Shown here: positions 61,006 to 64,000 of the stretch, one piece after another
Numbering within the stretch: position 1 is the first letter of the stretch
Layout: every line of letters starts with the position of its first letter
Notes under the pieces: generated by a model
What the model saw: only the letters and a program-made list of their open reading frames with translations
What the model was told of the DNA's origin: nothing
Databases searched by the model: none
Translations under genes and position numbers: made by a program
NCBI RefSeq assembly: GCF_000024345.1
Contig: NC_013729.1
Span: forward strand, 3,038,001 to 3,102,000
Direction: 5' to 3'
Source: Kribbella flavida DSM 17836
GTDB lineage: Bacteria; Actinomycetota; Actinomycetes; Propionibacteriales; Kribbellaceae
DNA: 64,000 nt

Positions 61006-61048
61006 CGTCCGAGGAACCTCGCGTCCAGCCGCTGAGGTTCTTCGGACG
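61006..61048. terminator. terminator between ilvD and mazF
   Basis: CGTCCGAGGAACCTC (61006-61020) pairs with GAGGTTCTTCGGACG (61034-61048) over 15 bp with a single G-T wobble. The genes are convergent. Confidence 0.85.
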
Positions 61049-61059
61049 TCGGCGCGGCC

Positions 61060-61365
61060 TCACCGGAGATCGAGGTCGAAGGCCAGCGTGACGGCTTCGG
61101 TGAGGGCTGGTTCCTGGTCGGGCAGCAGGTAGCCGATCAGGCGGCCGAGCTGGAGCTTCGGGATCGTCTGGATGTTGTCGCAGCTGATCGCGCTCGGGTG
61201 GTCGAGACCGTTCTGCGGGCCGACCAGGACCTCGGTGGACAGGCCGCGCACGGTGCTGGTGATCGGGGCGACGGTGACGTTCGTCAGCCGGGGGCGAATC
61301 AGCTCGCGGGTGAGCACCACCACCGGGCGGGGTTTGTCCAGCCGGGCGATGTGGATGGGCCGCAT
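61060..61365 (-). CDS. MazF/PemK-family toxin
   Basis: A 101-residue endoribonuclease-type toxin. It begins MRPIHIARLDKPRPVVVLTREL with the usual basic loop. APITSTVRGLSTEVLVG (about 53-49 region) and SAISCDNIQTIPK fit the MazF fold, including the Ser/Thr-rich active loop. The start lies one base into the stop of the antitoxin (TGATG). The pair is a type II toxin-antitoxin module. Confidence 0.9.
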   Translation of the reverse strand: MRPIHIARLDKPRPVVVLTRELIRPRLTNVTVAPITSTVRGLSTEVLVGPQNGLDHPSAISCDNIQTIPKLQLGRLIGYLLPDQEPALTEAVTLAFDLDLR

Positions 61366-61601
61366 CAGTCGAGGTCGGACAGCACGGTACCGCCGGCGGC
61401 CGCGGCGAGCCCGTCGAGATCGTCGGGCTCGCCGTGCGCGGCCAGCAACGCGAGATCCCGCGCGGCCAGCTCCCGCCGCCGCTCACGCTCCATCGCCCGG
61501 GCCACCACGGAGGCCCGGGAGGATGCCTTGTTGGCGTCGACGAGCTGGTCCATGAACTCCACCAGCTCGTCCGGCAACCGCACAGTGATCTGCTTGCTCA
61601 T
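61365..61601 (-). CDS. MazE-like antitoxin (ribbon-helix-helix)
   Basis: A 78-residue protein beginning SKQITVRLPDELVEFMDQLVD, a ribbon-helix-helix DNA-binding domain. The acidic C-terminal half (DDLDGLAAAAGGTVLSDLD) should wrap the toxin. TATCTT lies 6 nt before the ATG, which suggests a leaderless message. It precedes and overlaps the toxin gene, the standard order. Confidence 0.87.
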   Translation of the reverse strand: MSKQITVRLPDELVEFMDQLVDANKASSRASVVARAMERERRRELAARDLALLAAHGEPDDLDGLAAAAGGTVLSDLD

Positions 61602-61607
61602 CCCCCG

Positions 61608-61613
61608 AAGATA
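61608..61613 (-). promoter_or_regulatory. -10 element of the toxin-antitoxin operon
   Basis: TATCTT on the minus strand, 6 nt before the antitoxin ATG. Confidence 0.4.
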
Positions 61614-61651
61614 CCACTGTGGGATTCAGGCTGGTATGGCGTGGTGTGGAC

Positions 61652-62320
61652 TCAGTTCGGGTGCATCGTGGACCACGACATGTCGGTGTCCGGTAGTGAC
61701 GGGATGGCCGTGATCGCGGCCAGTTCGCTGTCGAGCAGGCCGATCAGCTGTGCCAGCCGGGTCGTGGTGTCCGGAGCTTCGAGCAGCTTCTGGCGCTCGG
61801 GCGTCAGCAGGGTGGTCGCGGCCGACATCAGGTACGACAGGGTGCCGGGGTCGTCGGGCAGCGAGCCGATGTGCAGGCCGGGCCGGCTGATCTCGGTCAC
61901 CGCTGCGGCGTACCGGCGGAAGCGTTCGACCGCGATGGTCGCCGTACCGAGCGGGTCGTCGCCGAGCTCCTCGGGCAGCCACTCGACGTCGGCGAGCAGG
62001 TAGTCGCCGGTGCTGTCGAGCTGGTCCACCTTGAACCGCCGGTTGCCGGTGAGCGTGATCTCGACCGGCCCGTCGTCGCCGGCCTCCAAAGTGATCTCGG
62101 AGATCGTCGCGGCGCAGCCGGTGCCGTACAGCGAGCGGAAGACCCGGTCGCCGAGCTCGTAGCCGTCCCGCACCGCGATCGCGCCGCAGACCAGCTCGCC
62201 GCCGTTCTCGACCAGGTCCCGGACCACGGCACGGCCCTGCGTGTCCGTGATCGGCAGCGGTAGCACCAGCCCCGGGAAGACCACCGTCTCCACAGTGAGC
62301 AAGGGCAGACGGGAGTCCAT
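61652..62320 (-). CDS. LON substrate-binding domain protein
   Basis: A 222-residue protein consisting of the N-terminal Lon (PUA-like) domain only: LPLLTVETVVFPGLVLPLPI at the start, then VFRSLYGTGCAATI, VEITLTGNRRFKVDQL (about 85-105) and a helical C-terminus. No ATPase or protease domain follows. It is often found next to hisD in actinobacteria. The role is unknown. The ATG at 62320 is 7 nt after TAGGCT. Confidence 0.9.
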   Translation of the reverse strand: MDSRLPLLTVETVVFPGLVLPLPITDTQGRAVVRDLVENGGELVCGAIAVRDGYELGDRVFRSLYGTGCAATISEITLEAGDDGPVEITLTGNRRFKVDQLDSTGDYLLADVEWLPEELGDDPLGTATIAVERFRRYAAAVTEISRPGLHIGSLPDDPGTLSYLMSAATTLLTPERQKLLEAPDTTTRLAQLIGLLDSELAAITAIPSLPDTDMSWSTMHPN

Positions 62321-62327
62321 ACCGACG

Positions 62328-62333
62328 AGCCTA
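62328..62333 (-). promoter_or_regulatory. -10 element of the LON-domain gene
   Basis: TAGGCT on the minus strand, 7 nt before the ATG. Confidence 0.4.
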
Positions 62334-62525
62334 GGGCAACGACCCCACCGCCGTACGCCGCACCACTGGGCGGGCGGCCGGCCCAGCCGACGGCGGAGTA
62401 GGAGGCGGCCCTCGTCCGCGGGTCGGGACGGGCGATCCGGAGTCCGGGAAAGCCGCTGGTGGTGAGCTGGTTCACGGTCGAGGCGGAGCTGTGGACACCG
62501 GGCCGGACGGGACGGCGGCGACCAC

Positions 62526-62531
62526 TAGACT
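62526..62531 (+). promoter_or_regulatory. -10 element of hisD
   Basis: TAGACT ends 6 nt before the ATG at 62538; the intervening GGAGCC is too close to act as a normal ribosome site. The rest of the 62321-62537 gap shows nothing else I can support. Confidence 0.5.
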
Positions 62532-62537
62532 GGAGCC

Positions 62538-64000
<1,463 letters not shown>

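Overview
This is about 64 kb of a high-GC actinobacterial chromosome. GC-biased third codon positions, GTG starts and nested 4-bp stop/start overlaps are seen throughout. Gene order from mraZ through ftsZ, pgeF, yggS, sepF, yggT, divIVA, ileS, a DksA-like gene, lspA and rluD to dnaE matches the dcw neighbourhood of Streptomyces and other Actinomycetota. An origin in Propionibacteriales (Kribbella-like) is my inference and is not shown by any single marker. No rRNA, complete tRNA, IS element, prophage or CRISPR array is visible.

Layout. (1) 1-7.1 kb is flanking material: a partial DM13 protein; a DUF6504 plus SAV_6107-type HEPN operon behind a promoter carrying a perfect LexA (SOS) box; a gene-free stretch with repeats and a tRNA T-arm-like fragment; an ECF sigma factor coupled to a CU044_5270-type membrane protein; a block of about nine degenerate 50-bp repeats; a methyltransferase; and small membrane proteins (DUF3040, DUF6458). 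(2) 7.1-11.8 kb, minus strand, is a moxR-DUF58-transglutaminase operon. (3) 12.0-33.4 kb is the division and cell wall cluster: mraZ, rsmH, ftsL, ftsI, an unexpected THUMP/Trm11-like methyltransferase, murE, murF, mraY, murD, ftsW fused in frame to murG, murC, ftsQ, ftsZ, pgeF, yggS, sepF, yggT, divIVA. mraZ is preceded by a clear array of MraZ boxes on its promoter.

(4) 33.6-39.5 kb holds ileS with a T-box leader (minus strand), then the DksA-like gene, lspA and rluD in tight overlap. (5) 39.6-54.2 kb is mixed: a PfpI/MarR pair with palindromic operators, an anchored hydrolase divergent from dnaE, membrane proteins (DUF2567-like, DUF3352), an MFS exporter with an alpha/beta hydrolase opposite an XRE/MmyB regulator, a glyoxalase-fold protein, an amidase preceded by an overlapping signal-peptide mini-ORF, and recQ. 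(6) 54.2-64 kb holds a large secreted subtilase, an AraC regulator coupled to a VOC protein, ilvD, a MazEF pair, a LON-domain protein, and hisD followed by the start of hisC.

In the centre the genes act together. MraY, FtsW-MurG and MurC-MurF make lipid II; FtsI, FtsL, FtsQ, FtsZ and SepF build the septum; DivIVA directs polar growth; PgeF is linked to peptidoglycan editing. A general feature is the frequent placement of a -10-like hexamer 6-8 nt upstream of a start codon (pgeF, recQ, hisD, mazE, the LON gene, the AraC gene and others). This suggests many leaderless transcripts.
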